A stretch of DNA of 64,000 nt from Desulfomonilaceae bacterium (GTDB taxonomy: Bacteria > Desulfobacterota > Desulfomonilia > Desulfomonilales > Desulfomonilaceae), in the NCBI GenBank assembly GCA_041662605.1, contig JBAZSD010000010.1, positions 1-64,000 on the forward strand. The letters run 5' to 3'. A program made the position numbers and the translations under genes. The notes under the pieces are model-generated. The model searched no databases. It was not told the origin of the DNA and saw only the letters and a list, made by a program, of their open reading frames with translations. Position 1 is the first letter of the stretch. Every line of letters begins with the position of its first letter. This document shows positions 53,559 through 63,412 of the stretch, in pieces.

Positions 53559-53804
53559 CTTTTTTTACTCCTCCGGTTTTAATCCGATATTGATTGTACT
53601 ACTTCTTAAGATGTATTTGAACATAGGATTCATTGAGCAGCCTCTACAAAGCCACGAGCTAAATCCGGCAGAGCGCTTTTTAGGCTGAACAGCGTGATAA
53701 GAATTTCCGTGACGGAGCGTTTACATTGCTGGATCAGGTAGAACGAGTCCAGAACGGGCGTTTCAGGTAATTGGTAAAATGGTCTTCTAAGGACGATGGA
53801 ATAA

Positions 53805-54515
53805 TTGATCGCAGTACAACCCATCAAAAATGTTGAGAGAATCAGACTTTTCGGTTTGATCGGAGCCGCCATTCTCACTATCGTTCTGTGGCAGGTCCCG
53901 GGCGGCAATTACATTCTCTACCCTTTTACAATTATGGCTACGTGGTTTCACGAAATGGCCCATGGCTTGGTGGCCTTTCTTTTGGGAGGTAAATTCGAAA
54001 AGCTGATGATTTTTTCAAACGGCTCTGGAATCGCATATTATTCTAGGCCAATGTTGCTTGAACCCATTAGCAGTTTCCTAGTTGCGGCGGCTGGACCGAT
54101 GGGACCGCCACTGGCGGGAGCGGGGTTAATAATAGCTTCCAGAAATCCTAAAGCGTCTTCAGTGATTTTGAAATTCTTAGGGATCTTCCTGATTTTTTCC
54201 GCAATGGTTTGGGTCCGATCGATTTTTGGATTTGTCGCAATCCTTGTAATGGGATCGATAGTGTTGGGAATCTCTTTCGCAAGATCTCAAGGAATTCGGC
54301 TTTTTGCAGTCCAGTTCCTGGGTGTGCAGGCATGCGTCGCGACGTACTTTCAACTTGATTATCTGTTTAGCTTCTCGGCTGGTCCATTGGGAATCTCGGA
54401 TACTGGTCGGATGCAGCAGATTCTTCTATTGCCCTATTGGTTCTGGGCCGCATTGATGGCTGTTGGGTCAATTGTCATTCTCATCGCCAGCCTGCGAATT
54501 GCCTATCGATCTTAG
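53805..54515 (+). CDS. Site-2 protease-like membrane metallopeptidase (M50)
   Basis: A 236-residue multi-spanning protein. The zinc motif HEMAHG lies in the second hydrophobic segment (YPFTIMATWFHEMAHGLVAFLLGG), as in M50-type membrane peptidases. LVAAAGPMGPPLAGAG is a candidate for the second zinc-region motif, but I do not see a clear NPDG sequence. About six spans in total. Cleavage of a membrane regulator is possible; it may also be a non-peptidase relative. TTG start at 53805, with AAGGA upstream. Confidence 0.6.
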   Translation: MIAVQPIKNVERIRLFGLIGAAILTIVLWQVPGGNYILYPFTIMATWFHEMAHGLVAFLLGGKFEKLMIFSNGSGIAYYSRPMLLEPISSFLVAAAGPMGPPLAGAGLIIASRNPKASSVILKFLGIFLIFSAMVWVRSIFGFVAILVMGSIVLGISFARSQGIRLFAVQFLGVQACVATYFQLDYLFSFSAGPLGISDTGRMQQILLLPYWFWAALMAVGSIVILIASLRIAYRS

Positions 54516-55048
54516 ATGGTGGAGCTTCTTGTTGAGCTGACAAGATAGATTGGAGCGCTGTACGGAGTCACTTGCCAAGGACGCTAACGTAATCCAGGCT
54601 TCGTTGGATTTCATACACACTCCAAGCACGAAAGCTGATGAACAACTTTTACTGTCAAATTTTCCCCAATTTAAACCAAAACGTTGTAACAGGAGTTTTG
54701 TTTGTAAAAAAGGTTGCCAATAATAGAGTTTTGCTAGTAATAGCATCAACCTATCATCGACCGTCCACAGGTCCTGTGGATAACTCGTTCGCAAGGCTGT
54801 TAGTAAATTTCTTAAACGTCCAGTTTTTCAAAGAGGAATGCAAGTCGCGCAATTTTGGACGTCAGAAAAACGTAATGATATCAAGTAGCGCCGCAACGCA
54901 CTGTAATCGTGGAGATAGTGGGAATACCTTTTATTGTAGGGAGCATAGTTATAAACGCCTGTTGATAAAGGTGTTTTTAAGTGAGTGAAAATGGCTGCCT
55001 GCTGCGGCTTTTTAGGAAAATCCTTTTTTCAGGAAGAGTGACATTATA
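54516..55048. other. Intergenic region with a DnaA-box palindrome
   Basis: About 530 bases without a supported gene. A 17-base inverted repeat (TCCACAGG-T-CCTGTGGA, 54764-54780) contains a perfect DnaA box (TGTGGATAA at 54775-54783, the complement of TTATCCACA). Short low-quality frames in this stretch do not look coding. The promoter of the 4Fe-4S gene must lie near the right end. Confidence 0.45.
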
Positions 55049-56326
55049 ATGGCCCATCAACTTGTAAGGACACCGTACACGGCGCTCATAGATCGATTAA
55101 ATCGATTCCCCCAAGGAGCGCCGCCATCCGAACTTCTATACCGGATCCTAGCCATGTTGTTCAGCGAAAAAGAGGCGGAACTGGTAGCCATCTTACCCAT
55201 AAAGCCATTTAACGCTGGAAAAGCAGCCAAAGCATGGAAAATGGATCTTTTGTCTGCAAGGAAAATCCTGGACGAATTGGCGGACAGAGCAATTTTAGTG
55301 GACATTGAACGGAACGGAGAGATCCTTTATTGTTTGCCACCTCCAATGGCAGGATTTTTCGAATTCTCCATGATGAGATTAAGAAACGACTTAGACCAGA
55401 AAGTCCTTAGTGAGCTTTTCTATCAATACATAAACGTAGAAGAAGACTTTATCCGGGCTCTAATTCTCGATGGTGAGACACAACTTGGACGAGTATTTGT
55501 GCAGGAACCCGCTCTGTCGGAACAAAACGCGATTCATGTTCTGGATCATGAACGTGCCACTGAGGTAATACGAACGGCCACTCATATAGGCGTCAGCATG
55601 TGTTACTGCAGACATAAAATGACGCATATGGAGAGGGCGTGTGGCGCCCCTTTAGAAATCTGCATGACTTTCAACGTTACAGCGTCATCGTTAACGCGGC
55701 ACGGCTTCGCTCGCCAGGTAAGTTCTTCCGAATGCCTTGACCTTCTCCATGCCGCATACTCCTATAATCTTGTGCAATTTGGTGAGAACGTCCGTAACCA
55801 GGTAAATTTTATCTGCAATTGCTGCGGATGTTGTTGTGAGGCCATGCTCGCAATCCAGAAATTGGGATTAGTTCGTCCAATTCATTCGAACTTCATCGCT
55901 CAAATCACCAAAGACAAATGTATCGGCTGTGGACAGTGCTCAACTTTATGCCCAGTCAACGCAATATCGTTTGGAAATGAGGAAGAGACCCTCCCAGAGT
56001 CAGAAAGTCGAGTAAGAATTGACGAAAAGATGTGCCTTGGATGTGGAGTATGCGTCAATAATTGTCTTACCGGGGCGCTCTACCTGGAATCCCGTCCGGA
56101 ACGAACAATTACACCTGTGGACGGCGTTCATCGGGCGGTGATCATGGCGATTGAAAGAGGCTCTCTTCAGGACCTCATCTTTGACAACCAGTCATTGTTT
56201 AGCCATCGAGCCCTAGCCGCGATTCTCGGCGCTATTCTTAGATTGCCACCCATTAAGAGAGCAACCGCTAGTCGTCAATTAAAGTCGCGTTATCTGGAAG
56301 TTCTTTTGAAGAAAGCAAATTACTAG
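55049..56326 (+). CDS. 4Fe-4S dicluster protein with N-terminal winged helix-like domain
   Basis: A 425-residue protein. The first 100 residues look like a winged helix-turn-helix (ELLYRILAMLFSEKEAELV, AKAWKMDLLSARKILDELADRAILVDI). Middle: a CYC..H..ACGAPLEICM block and the rare CNCCGCCCEAM cluster. C-terminal ferredoxin domain: CIGCGQCSTLCPVNAI and CLGCGVCVNNCLTGAL, each for one [4Fe-4S] cluster. Such proteins appear in anaerobes and their redox partner is not known. AGGAAGAG precedes the ATG. A DNA-binding role for the N-terminus is inferred. Confidence 0.85.
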   Translation: MAHQLVRTPYTALIDRLNRFPQGAPPSELLYRILAMLFSEKEAELVAILPIKPFNAGKAAKAWKMDLLSARKILDELADRAILVDIERNGEILYCLPPPMAGFFEFSMMRLRNDLDQKVLSELFYQYINVEEDFIRALILDGETQLGRVFVQEPALSEQNAIHVLDHERATEVIRTATHIGVSMCYCRHKMTHMERACGAPLEICMTFNVTASSLTRHGFARQVSSSECLDLLHAAYSYNLVQFGENVRNQVNFICNCCGCCCEAMLAIQKLGLVRPIHSNFIAQITKDKCIGCGQCSTLCPVNAISFGNEEETLPESESRVRIDEKMCLGCGVCVNNCLTGALYLESRPERTITPVDGVHRAVIMAIERGSLQDLIFDNQSLFSHRALAAILGAILRLPPIKRATASRQLKSRYLEVLLKKANY

Positions 56327-56613
56327 TTTTAATTGTCCCGAAATCAGAACAATGGGAATAACTCTCAACATGCGCAAGTGTAATTGAAATCAGGCAATTG
56401 TTCCTAGAATGAGAGAGCCCTCTCTTTCGGAGAACTTTCAGTAACCCTGGCATTTCAGCGACAGTTACCGCGACAGCGATAGCAAAAAGACTCACATAGC
56501 GGGAACCGAATCCGATTTCCGGCATCAAACGTACCATAGGCGGCGCCATAACGGGGGCAAAGAGCTGTAGCTCCAGCTAATGCGCCGATGAAACACCGTG
56601 AAAGGAGAATACC

Positions 56614-57651
56614 ATGTCAAACCACTTTACCGGCCTGAGTCTCGGTCCTCCTGAAGGGGACACTCGACTTGACCTCACTGATCTCTACGCCTTTCAAGTA
56701 CCAACGGACGCGTCGAGAACCGTAATAATACTAAACTGTAACTCGTTCGCCAAAGCGGCGGCGTTTCACCCTAACGCGGTGTACCGGATTAACATCGACA
56801 ACGACGGCGATGCCCAGACCGACGTCGCTCTCATCCTTGTGTTCTCGGAGCCGCTAGACGGTCGCCAGTATGCGACAGTCTACCTGGCAACCGGCTCAGA
56901 GGCCCGGAAAGCTGAGCCCTCTGGGGAGCCGATCTTCAAAAATGTTGAGGTGTCATTCGGTCCCGACCCACGCATTGTCAATTCCGGCCCATACACTTTC
57001 TTTGTTGGACTTCGCAGCGACGCATTCTTCATTGATTTTGCCGGAATTCTTAACATGTTCGACCACAAGGGCGGCAAAAATTTCACCGGGCTGGAGGGAT
57101 CTCCGGACCCGAGCCGGTGGACCGGCAAGGACCTTTTTGCCAACTATAACGTGTTCAGCATGGCGTTTGAGCTGCCGACCCGTGTTCTGGGAGCCAACCC
57201 AAATGTACGCATCTGGGGACGGGTCAGTATCCGCCGTGCGGGGGAACTTGTTCCTGTCGATCGCTCTGGCCACCCGACCCTTGCGAACTTCTTCCACACT
57301 GACGAGACTAAACCAGAATTCAATCGAGGCGAGCCTGCTCACGACCGGGAGCGCTTCCTCGACCAGTTCATCCATGTGCTGCAACACGTTGGGGATTACT
57401 CCATCGAGGAAGCCAGGGCAGCGATCGACGCCGAGGGAATCCTCCCCGATATGCTGAGCTTCGACCCAGCCAAGCCAGGGGGGTACCCTAACGGCCGCCT
57501 ACTAACCGACCACATTGTCGCGCGACGCTTATCCATGCTCTCGAAGGGCAAAATCCCACCCGACGGGCTTAAACCTCACACCGACATTCTAACAGTTTTT
57601 CCATATCTTGGAACACCGCATAAAAACCCCGACCCGCCGCCTGAGACTTAG
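56614..57651 (+). CDS. DUF4331 family protein
   Basis: A 345-residue protein of the DUF4331 family: LGPPEGDTRLDLTDLYAFQ opening, VYRINIDNDGDAQTDVALIL, then GLRSDAFFIDFAGILNM and a C-terminal DHIVARRLSMLSKGK. No signal peptide. The biochemical role of DUF4331 is not established. The base and codon use appear richer in G+C than in the genes to the left, which together with the transposase relic 60 bases beyond suggests recent acquisition. GAAAGGAG precedes the ATG. Confidence 0.87.
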   Translation: MSNHFTGLSLGPPEGDTRLDLTDLYAFQVPTDASRTVIILNCNSFAKAAAFHPNAVYRINIDNDGDAQTDVALILVFSEPLDGRQYATVYLATGSEARKAEPSGEPIFKNVEVSFGPDPRIVNSGPYTFFVGLRSDAFFIDFAGILNMFDHKGGKNFTGLEGSPDPSRWTGKDLFANYNVFSMAFELPTRVLGANPNVRIWGRVSIRRAGELVPVDRSGHPTLANFFHTDETKPEFNRGEPAHDRERFLDQFIHVLQHVGDYSIEEARAAIDAEGILPDMLSFDPAKPGGYPNGRLLTDHIVARRLSMLSKGKIPPDGLKPHTDILTVFPYLGTPHKNPDPPPET

Positions 57652-57673
57652 GGCTAGTGGTCCAGAAAACCTG

Positions 57674-57711
57674 ATGTGGTAGTTATTTGAAACTGCAAAC
57701 AACTACCACAT
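57674..57711 (+). terminator. Hairpin between DUF4331 and the transposase relic
   Basis: ATGTGGTAGTT (57674-57684) pairs with AACTACCACAT (57701-57711), perfect 11 bp, 16-base loop. No T-run follows. It may end DUF4331 or mark an end of the insertion sequence. Confidence 0.45.
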
Positions 57712-57979
57712 TACTCTATACGTCATTCGAGTAGGAAGAATTCTTACTTTTCTTTTTAGGACTCTGAATCCTTTGTGGGGATTGTGAAAAGAAAGGTGGC
57801 TCCCTTTCCCTGCTCTGACTGAACCCAGATGCGTCCGTAACTTCTTGTATAAGCTTGGGCAGTTTCCCGGAATAGTTGGGCACTGAGTCACCACCGGCTT
57901 TCTGGGTGAGGATGGCGGCAGAGTTTTTATCGAGTTGTCCGTAGACGTCCGGAGTTTGTTTTATTAGGGACACGGGGAC

Positions 57980-58720
57980 TCTCAGCCTAATGAGATCGCT
58001 GAGGCTAGAGATGAGGTTCTTCCTGGACACCCTGTCTTCGAGAAAGCGGCGGAAACCTATGCACAGCTTTCGGCAGGTTTTTTTCAAACCAGCAAAGGTG
58101 TCACGGCAGCGGAGTCTCAGATCGCTGCGGGTCGATCCGCTGATCTTGCGCTTTGTCACGTATTCACGAATATCAGTCTCACTGGCGTTGTTGTGCAAGG
58201 GCACGTCAGGTCGGTCCAAGTACCAATAGGAGTTCAGGCTTGTTCTTGTGGATCCTCTTTAAGGCCTGATTCAATCTTTCATAGAGCGTTCGTGTGGTGA
58301 ATATCTGATCAAAACACTCTTGAAGCGCTGTTTTCCTTTCAGGGGCAGGAAGGAGACTGCTTGTAAGCTTTGAGCGCGGCGCAAGACCTCAAACTGGCCC
58401 GTATCGTCGCTGAGGATGACCAGATCCGGATTGATAGACTTGTTTCTCTGGATGCTCCCCAGCAAGGCGGCTTCCGTGGCGATGCGGATATGCCTATCCT
58501 TGAACCCCAAAGACTCAAGACCCACTTCAAGAATTCCGTCCTTTTCCGTAAGGACGGAAGGTTTAATCTTGGGTTTGGGCTTCTGCCCCTTCAACCTGGC
58601 TATCTCGTCTCGCAGTTCCTGAATCTGCTCCTGCTGGATCCGCATAATCTCCACAAGAGCCGTCACCGAAGGTGTAAGCTCCTCTTCGCGAATCTCGGGA
58701 ATCTTTGGGGTGGTTCTCAT
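57980..58720 (-). pseudogene. IS66-like transposase relic
   Basis: The minus strand reads TPSVTALVEIMRIQQEQIQEL with ARLKGQKPKPKIKPS from 58720, then (after a gap) HIRIATEAALLGSIQRNKSINPDLVILSDDTGQFEVL, then a shifted frame RLNQALKRIHKNKPELLLVL, then VPLHNNASETDIREYVTKRKISGSTRSD, KKTCRKL and RFLEDRVS. These are parts of one IS66-like DDE transposase in the right order. The ORF is broken by deletions and at least two frame changes, so it is not active. The C-terminal ORF continues past 57980 into unrelated sequence to 57716. Confidence 0.8.
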
Positions 58721-59023
58721 GCGCCCCTGTAAAGCATATCTCTTTGCTCTTGTCGCGTTCTTTTTGAGACGACACGCAAAAAATTGGTTCCCCGCTTATT
58801 GCCTTAAAGATAAACGATTGAGCACGGTCCCAAAACCCTTGCAACCCCCCCACCTATTCAATACACTGCCTGGAAGTGTGGCTCTCCCGCGGTTTTTGAG
58901 AAGTTACCCCCAGATAAATTAAATGACTAGGAACATTTGACAAATGATTGTGTCAATTGAACAAATCCAATTTGTCTTGGGGGTGGGACCATTTAATTGT
59001 ACGACCTCGAAAGGATGTCAACC
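58721..59023. other. Spacer between the transposase relic and the aldo/keto reductases
   Basis: About 300 bases with no convincing gene. A C-rich run lies near 58846-58853. It probably contains the insertion-sequence edge and the reductase promoter, but I could not place either. Confidence 0.35.
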
Positions 59024-60601
59024 ATGAAAGACCCAAATGGCAACTGGAGCATAAACCGAAAGGATCTCACTCCGGAGGCCACGACCACCAGCATTTGCAC
59101 CGAGGCGCCGCCCCGTGTTTCTCTGGGGGTGGCTAAACCAGACAAACCCCTGACCAGAATTTTGGGACGCACCGGCTTTGAGGTCACTACGCTTGGGCTC
59201 GGGGGCCAAGCATCCGTGCAATGGACTCCTCCGGGGGAGGACCCTGAACGCATTATCCTAAAAGCCGTAGATTTGGGGATTAATTACTTCGACACCTCCA
59301 ACCTCTACGGCCCCAGTCAGTTGAATTATGGCAAAGCCTTTCGTACCCTACATGTCATCCCCGGCGCTTCCGAATATGACGAGGCTAAACGGCGGTCAAT
59401 CTTCCTGGCGAGCAAGACCGGTTTGCGTTACGCTAAAGGGCAGCCCGGGACGCGAGGCAACGTGGCCAGCGTAACCGACGGGCCTCCAGGGTCAATGACC
59501 TTGGACGATTTGAAACGCACCTTGTCCCAGGTTTTTGGCGATGGCCAGGGTAATTATCCTTCCGGCGCTTACATTGATCTGGTTCAAATTCACAACCTCA
59601 CACACCTGGATGAGGTGGATGCCATTTTCGAGGGCCTGGAGACGCCGGACCCCAAAGCGGAATGGATAGGGACCCTTGCGGCGCTTCGGGATTACAGGGA
59701 TGGTACCAATTTAACAGGTCTTAACACCAAAGAAGAAAAGTTGATCCGACGCATCGGCATTACCGGTCACTTCTCTTCCCCGGTGTTAATGGAGTGTTTG
59801 CAGCGGGATTCGTTCAACGTCATTGACACCCTCCTGGTGGCGATGAACGCTAACGACCGCCGCTATTTTAACCATCAATACAATGTGATCCCGGTCGCAG
59901 CGGCCAAGAACTTGGGTATCATCGCCATGAAGGTCTTTGCCGATGGGGCTATGTATGGCAAGGGCAATCATTTTTCCCGACAACCGGCGGATGTGGTACG
60001 GACTGTAGGCAGCCCGGCAATCCCCAGCGCGCCCCTCATTAGATACAGCTTGTCAACCCCGGGGATCGCCACAGCGATTATTGGCATCGGACATATTGAT
60101 AGCGACCGGAAGCTCGACCAACTGGAACAAAACCTGGTCGCAGCGAGGTTTTCCGGCCAGATGAACGACAGTGAGCGGAGAGAGATTGAACAATCGGCAG
60201 CTCGGGCCAAGGACGGAATGACCAACTATTTCCAGCGAGAAGCGGAGGTCCTGAGCGCGCCTCGCCATGTAGCAATTTCCCAAAAAGTGCGGGCTGACCA
60301 ACGAATAGCGCTGCTTAGCTGGCAGACGGCCTATGCCGGGGACCAACCGCTGAGCCACTACGAAATTCGGAGGGATGACTTTCGTAGCGCTGGCTTCGCA
60401 GTCGGCAAAGACCTTCATGGCCAGGATTCCGAAAACATCATTATCGGCCGCGTCGAACATCGCCCGCAAACCACTATGAGTCCATTCACGTTTCATGACC
60501 GGCTCAAGGATCAAATCGCCCACAGCTACCGGGTGATCACAGTGGACGCCTCGGGAAGAATGGCCGATTCTGAAGAGCTGTTATTGCCAGCTACCGTTTG
60601 A
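59024..60601 (+). CDS. Aldo/keto reductase family protein, long form
   Basis: A 525-residue protein. Residues about 45-390 match the aldo/keto reductase TIM barrel: TRILGRTGFEVTTLGLGG, LGINYFDTSNLYGPSQ with the catalytic Asp/Tyr of the family, and IGITGHFSSPV. The last 130 residues resemble a beta-sandwich (ISQKVRADQRIALLSWQ, HYEIRRDDF), possibly a fibronectin-like tail. The start at 59024 has AAAGGA eight bases upstream; an in-frame ATG at 59015 and TTG at 58997 are alternatives. No signal peptide. A second reductase lies 62 bases downstream. Confidence 0.86.
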   Translation: MKDPNGNWSINRKDLTPEATTTSICTEAPPRVSLGVAKPDKPLTRILGRTGFEVTTLGLGGQASVQWTPPGEDPERIILKAVDLGINYFDTSNLYGPSQLNYGKAFRTLHVIPGASEYDEAKRRSIFLASKTGLRYAKGQPGTRGNVASVTDGPPGSMTLDDLKRTLSQVFGDGQGNYPSGAYIDLVQIHNLTHLDEVDAIFEGLETPDPKAEWIGTLAALRDYRDGTNLTGLNTKEEKLIRRIGITGHFSSPVLMECLQRDSFNVIDTLLVAMNANDRRYFNHQYNVIPVAAAKNLGIIAMKVFADGAMYGKGNHFSRQPADVVRTVGSPAIPSAPLIRYSLSTPGIATAIIGIGHIDSDRKLDQLEQNLVAARFSGQMNDSERREIEQSAARAKDGMTNYFQREAEVLSAPRHVAISQKVRADQRIALLSWQTAYAGDQPLSHYEIRRDDFRSAGFAVGKDLHGQDSENIIIGRVEHRPQTTMSPFTFHDRLKDQIAHSYRVITVDASGRMADSEELLLPATV

Positions 60602-60663
60602 AGACTGTTCAGAAGCGTCTAGTTGTATCTATAACCATCATTCTTTTTGGAAAGGACAGGAAA

Positions 60664-61716
60664 ATGGACCGGCGAGAATTCACTAAGTACGTAATGGCTC
60701 TGGGAGTGGGAGTGGAAATGGCGCAAATTGCCGAACGGGAGCGCCATGCCTGCGCAGCGCAGGAGGAAGGTCAGATTCCGTACCGCCACTTGGGAAGCAC
60801 AGGGGAAACAGTCTCTCTCGTCGGGCTGGGTGGATTTCACCTCGGAAAGCCGGAACTGGCTGAGTCCGAGAGCATTCAAATTATCCGCACCGCGATCGAC
60901 AACGGAATCAATTTCCTCGATAACTGCTGGGATTACAACGATGGGCAGAGCGAAATCCGCATGGGCAAAGCTTTGCGCGACGGGTACCGTCAAAAGGCCT
61001 TCCTCATGACCAAGGTCGACGGGCGTGATAAACGGACTGCTGCGCAGCAAATAGATGAATCGCTTCAGCGGCTACAAACAGATACCATCGACCTCATGCA
61101 GTTTCACGAGGTCATCCGAATGGAAGACCCAGACCGCATCTTCGCTCCCGGTGGCGGAATCGAAGCCATGTTGGAAGCCAGGCAGGCGGGAAAGATTCGC
61201 TACATCGGTTTTACCGGCCATAAAAGCCCCGTCTTTCATCTGAAGATGCTACAAACCGCCTTCAGTCATGATTTCAGCTTCGATACCGTACAGATGCCTC
61301 TAAACGTAATGGATGCTCATTATGATAGTTTCGAGAAAAAAGTGCTCCCGATACTGCTGTCTAAAAACATTGGCGTATTGGGGATGAAGCCACTGGGCGA
61401 TCCGTTCATTCTGGAGAGTAAGACGGTCAATGCGGTGGAATGCCTACACTATGCTATGAGCCTCCCCACCAGTGTGGTCATTACTGGATGCGATTCGCTC
61501 CCTATTCTCAAGCAGGCGCTGTCTGCTGCGCGCAATTTCCGACCCATGAGTCAACCAGAGATCGCCGCTCTGCTGGCCAAGACCGCCAAAGCCGCGCAGG
61601 CTGGGGCACATGAACTCTATAAAACCAGCCATCATTTCGACGGAACCTATCGCAATCCCGAATGGCTTGGGCCAGAGCAGGATAGGCTAAAAAAGATGGG
61701 CGCCAATGTTAGTTGA
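60664..61716 (+). CDS. Aldo/keto reductase with twin-arginine-like N-terminus
   Basis: A 350-residue aldo/keto reductase: YRHLGSTGETVSLVGLGGFHLG, GINFLDNCWDYNDG (AKR Asp/Tyr region), LMTKVDGRD, IRYIGFTGHKSP. The N-terminus MDRREFTKYVMALGVG has the RR signature of a twin-arginine leader with a weak hydrophobic stretch, so export is uncertain. AAAGGAC precedes ATG 60664; the frame is open 22 codons further up. It follows the other reductase closely and is probably co-transcribed. Confidence 0.87.
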   Translation: MDRREFTKYVMALGVGVEMAQIAERERHACAAQEEGQIPYRHLGSTGETVSLVGLGGFHLGKPELAESESIQIIRTAIDNGINFLDNCWDYNDGQSEIRMGKALRDGYRQKAFLMTKVDGRDKRTAAQQIDESLQRLQTDTIDLMQFHEVIRMEDPDRIFAPGGGIEAMLEARQAGKIRYIGFTGHKSPVFHLKMLQTAFSHDFSFDTVQMPLNVMDAHYDSFEKKVLPILLSKNIGVLGMKPLGDPFILESKTVNAVECLHYAMSLPTSVVITGCDSLPILKQALSAARNFRPMSQPEIAALLAKTAKAAQAGAHELYKTSHHFDGTYRNPEWLGPEQDRLKKMGANVS

Positions 61717-61976
61717 AATGCAAGAAGGATGTTCGGGACAACAAAAGTTAAGATTACTTTCGGCATATACTCTTAAATGTACTCTAAGGAATTTTGTGAG
61801 AGTACCGTCAGTTGGAACCGGTTAAAAGGGTGTTGGAGATCATCAAGATAGATCGGTACATATTAAAGAAGCGGCAGCGTACTTTGCGAAGGAGTCACTG
61901 AACAGCGCGTGGTAACAGATGACATGATCATTATCTTTTTATCGATTTGCCACGGTTATGATAATCACACCGCGCA

Positions 61977-62198
61977 CTAGAAGGGACAGTTTCTCTTTCT
62001 CAATGTCTCAAAAATCTGCTCCGCGCGCTCTTCATTGGCTTCAACCCAAATGAGTAGGTCACCCCTTTCAAATGCGCATCCAAATTCTCTTTCCAAAGAC
62101 TCCAGATAGTTTCCGGTAATCTTGCTGGGGTTCATTCCCAAAGACGCTATTACTGTTCCGTGACGTTCATTTTCTTCATCTTGATGTGAAAAAACCAT
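61977..62198 (-). CDS. Small hypothetical protein
   Basis: A 73-residue frame with CAGGTGAG seven bases before the ATG. It contains NPSKITGNYLESLEREFG and EANEERAEQIFETLRK. The composition looks coding, and AGGTGA supports it. No family is recognised and the neighbours give no hint. Confidence 0.5.
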   Translation of the reverse strand: MVFSHQDEENERHGTVIASLGMNPSKITGNYLESLEREFGCAFERGDLLIWVEANEERAEQIFETLRKRNCPF

Positions 62199-62700
62199 TT
62201 TCTCTCACCTGTTGGATTAATCTCCCGCTGGACGCCCTTAATCAGCCAAGTTTAAGGCCATGAATTAATTTTTGGGCTACAATCAATTTCCGAGAAACCG
62301 CCTTTTTTCATATGCATTTTATGCGCCACAGTGTTCATGGTCTTGAGTTTACTGGTATTACGTGTGTTAGGCTCTTGGGTGAGATTTTCAAGCGGATGAA
62401 CTTAGGATGGAATGGCTACAAAATAGTAAGGTTTATTGATGATATCATACTAAAATGTAATTATAGGGGATGGAAGGAAACCTCTCCCCTGGGGCAAAAC
62501 AAATTCAGTATACAGATGTCGGAATAACTAAGTAATGGATAATCGATACGCCCGTTTGAAAGATACCTAGATGTATGAAATGGTCTCCGGAAATTCTCCG
62601 GATCCTTTTGAACGATGGCGGGAGTCTTGTTCACCCTGTAAAAATTGGTCCTAACCGTGAAGCGCCCCATTTGCCGCCCTGGGGAACGAGGAATTGAAGA
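62199..62700. other. Intergenic region
   Basis: About 500 bases. A 71-codon plus-strand frame at 62312-62527 lacks a ribosome binding site and I do not accept it. A short hairpin TCCGGA-AATTC-TCCGGA lies near 62584-62602. I see nothing else. Confidence 0.4.
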
Positions 62701-63267
62701 ATGGGAAAGCACGTTTGTCCATGGTGGGTAGGGTATATACTTGCCAACCCAATCCGGCGCCTATTCCAAAACCCTGAAAAGATTCTTTCGCCATACGTAA
62801 TGCCGGGGATGACTGTGCTGGACGTAGGTTCAGGTATGGGCTTCCTGACAATTCCAGCAGCCAGGATGGTGGGCAAAGCCGGAAAAGTGATAGCTGTCGA
62901 TCTGCAAGAAAAGATGCTGGCCTCTTTGGTCAAGAGGGCGGCAAAAGCTGGTCTGGGAGGTCGTATAGTCACCAAACTCTGCGAGCCCGACAGTCTTGAT
63001 GTTTCTGAGCCAGTTGACCTATGCTTGGCGTTTTATGTTCTTCATGAAGTTCCAGATGTTAGCGGTTTCCTTTTTCAGATCAAGGACATTCTGAGACCTA
63101 CGGGGCGACTTCTTGTCGCCGAGCCTGGAAACTGGCACGTTTCAGACAAAGAGTTTGAGAATATGATTGACCTGGCCTCGGCGGCAGGACTTGAACTCAT
63201 CGAAGAACCCCGGATAGCGGGGAGCAGATCGGCGCTGCTGTCTCCTGCTGCCGCATCCGGAAAATGA
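62701..63267 (+). CDS. Class I SAM-dependent methyltransferase
   Basis: A 188-residue methyltransferase. Motif I is VLDVGSGMGFLTIPAARM, the acidic loop VIAVDLQEKM, motif II-like DLCLAFYVLHEVPDV, and a post-II LRPTGRLLVAEPGN. It resembles ubiquinone/menaquinone-type or arsenite methyltransferase folds, but the substrate cannot be read. GAGGA precedes ATG 62701. Confidence 0.9.
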   Translation: MGKHVCPWWVGYILANPIRRLFQNPEKILSPYVMPGMTVLDVGSGMGFLTIPAARMVGKAGKVIAVDLQEKMLASLVKRAAKAGLGGRIVTKLCEPDSLDVSEPVDLCLAFYVLHEVPDVSGFLFQIKDILRPTGRLLVAEPGNWHVSDKEFENMIDLASAAGLELIEEPRIAGSRSALLSPAAASGK

Positions 63268-63412
63268 GGCGTCACATAACTTTTTTAAAATTGCGATCTG
63301 GAACGATGAATACGACGCCTCCCTTGCAAGGCGGGATGAATGTTGTTGTCGAGAGCGTTGATTACGGACTTTCTTTCTAGACATGTAAGACTCTAAGATG
63401 GGAGGGATTATA

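Noticed and set aside
54516..55048. Chromosomal replication origin
   Set aside because: Only one DnaA box, and no dnaA, dnaN or gidA genes nearby.
62312..62527. A 71-codon plus-strand frame
   Set aside because: No ribosome binding site and no similarity I can recognise.
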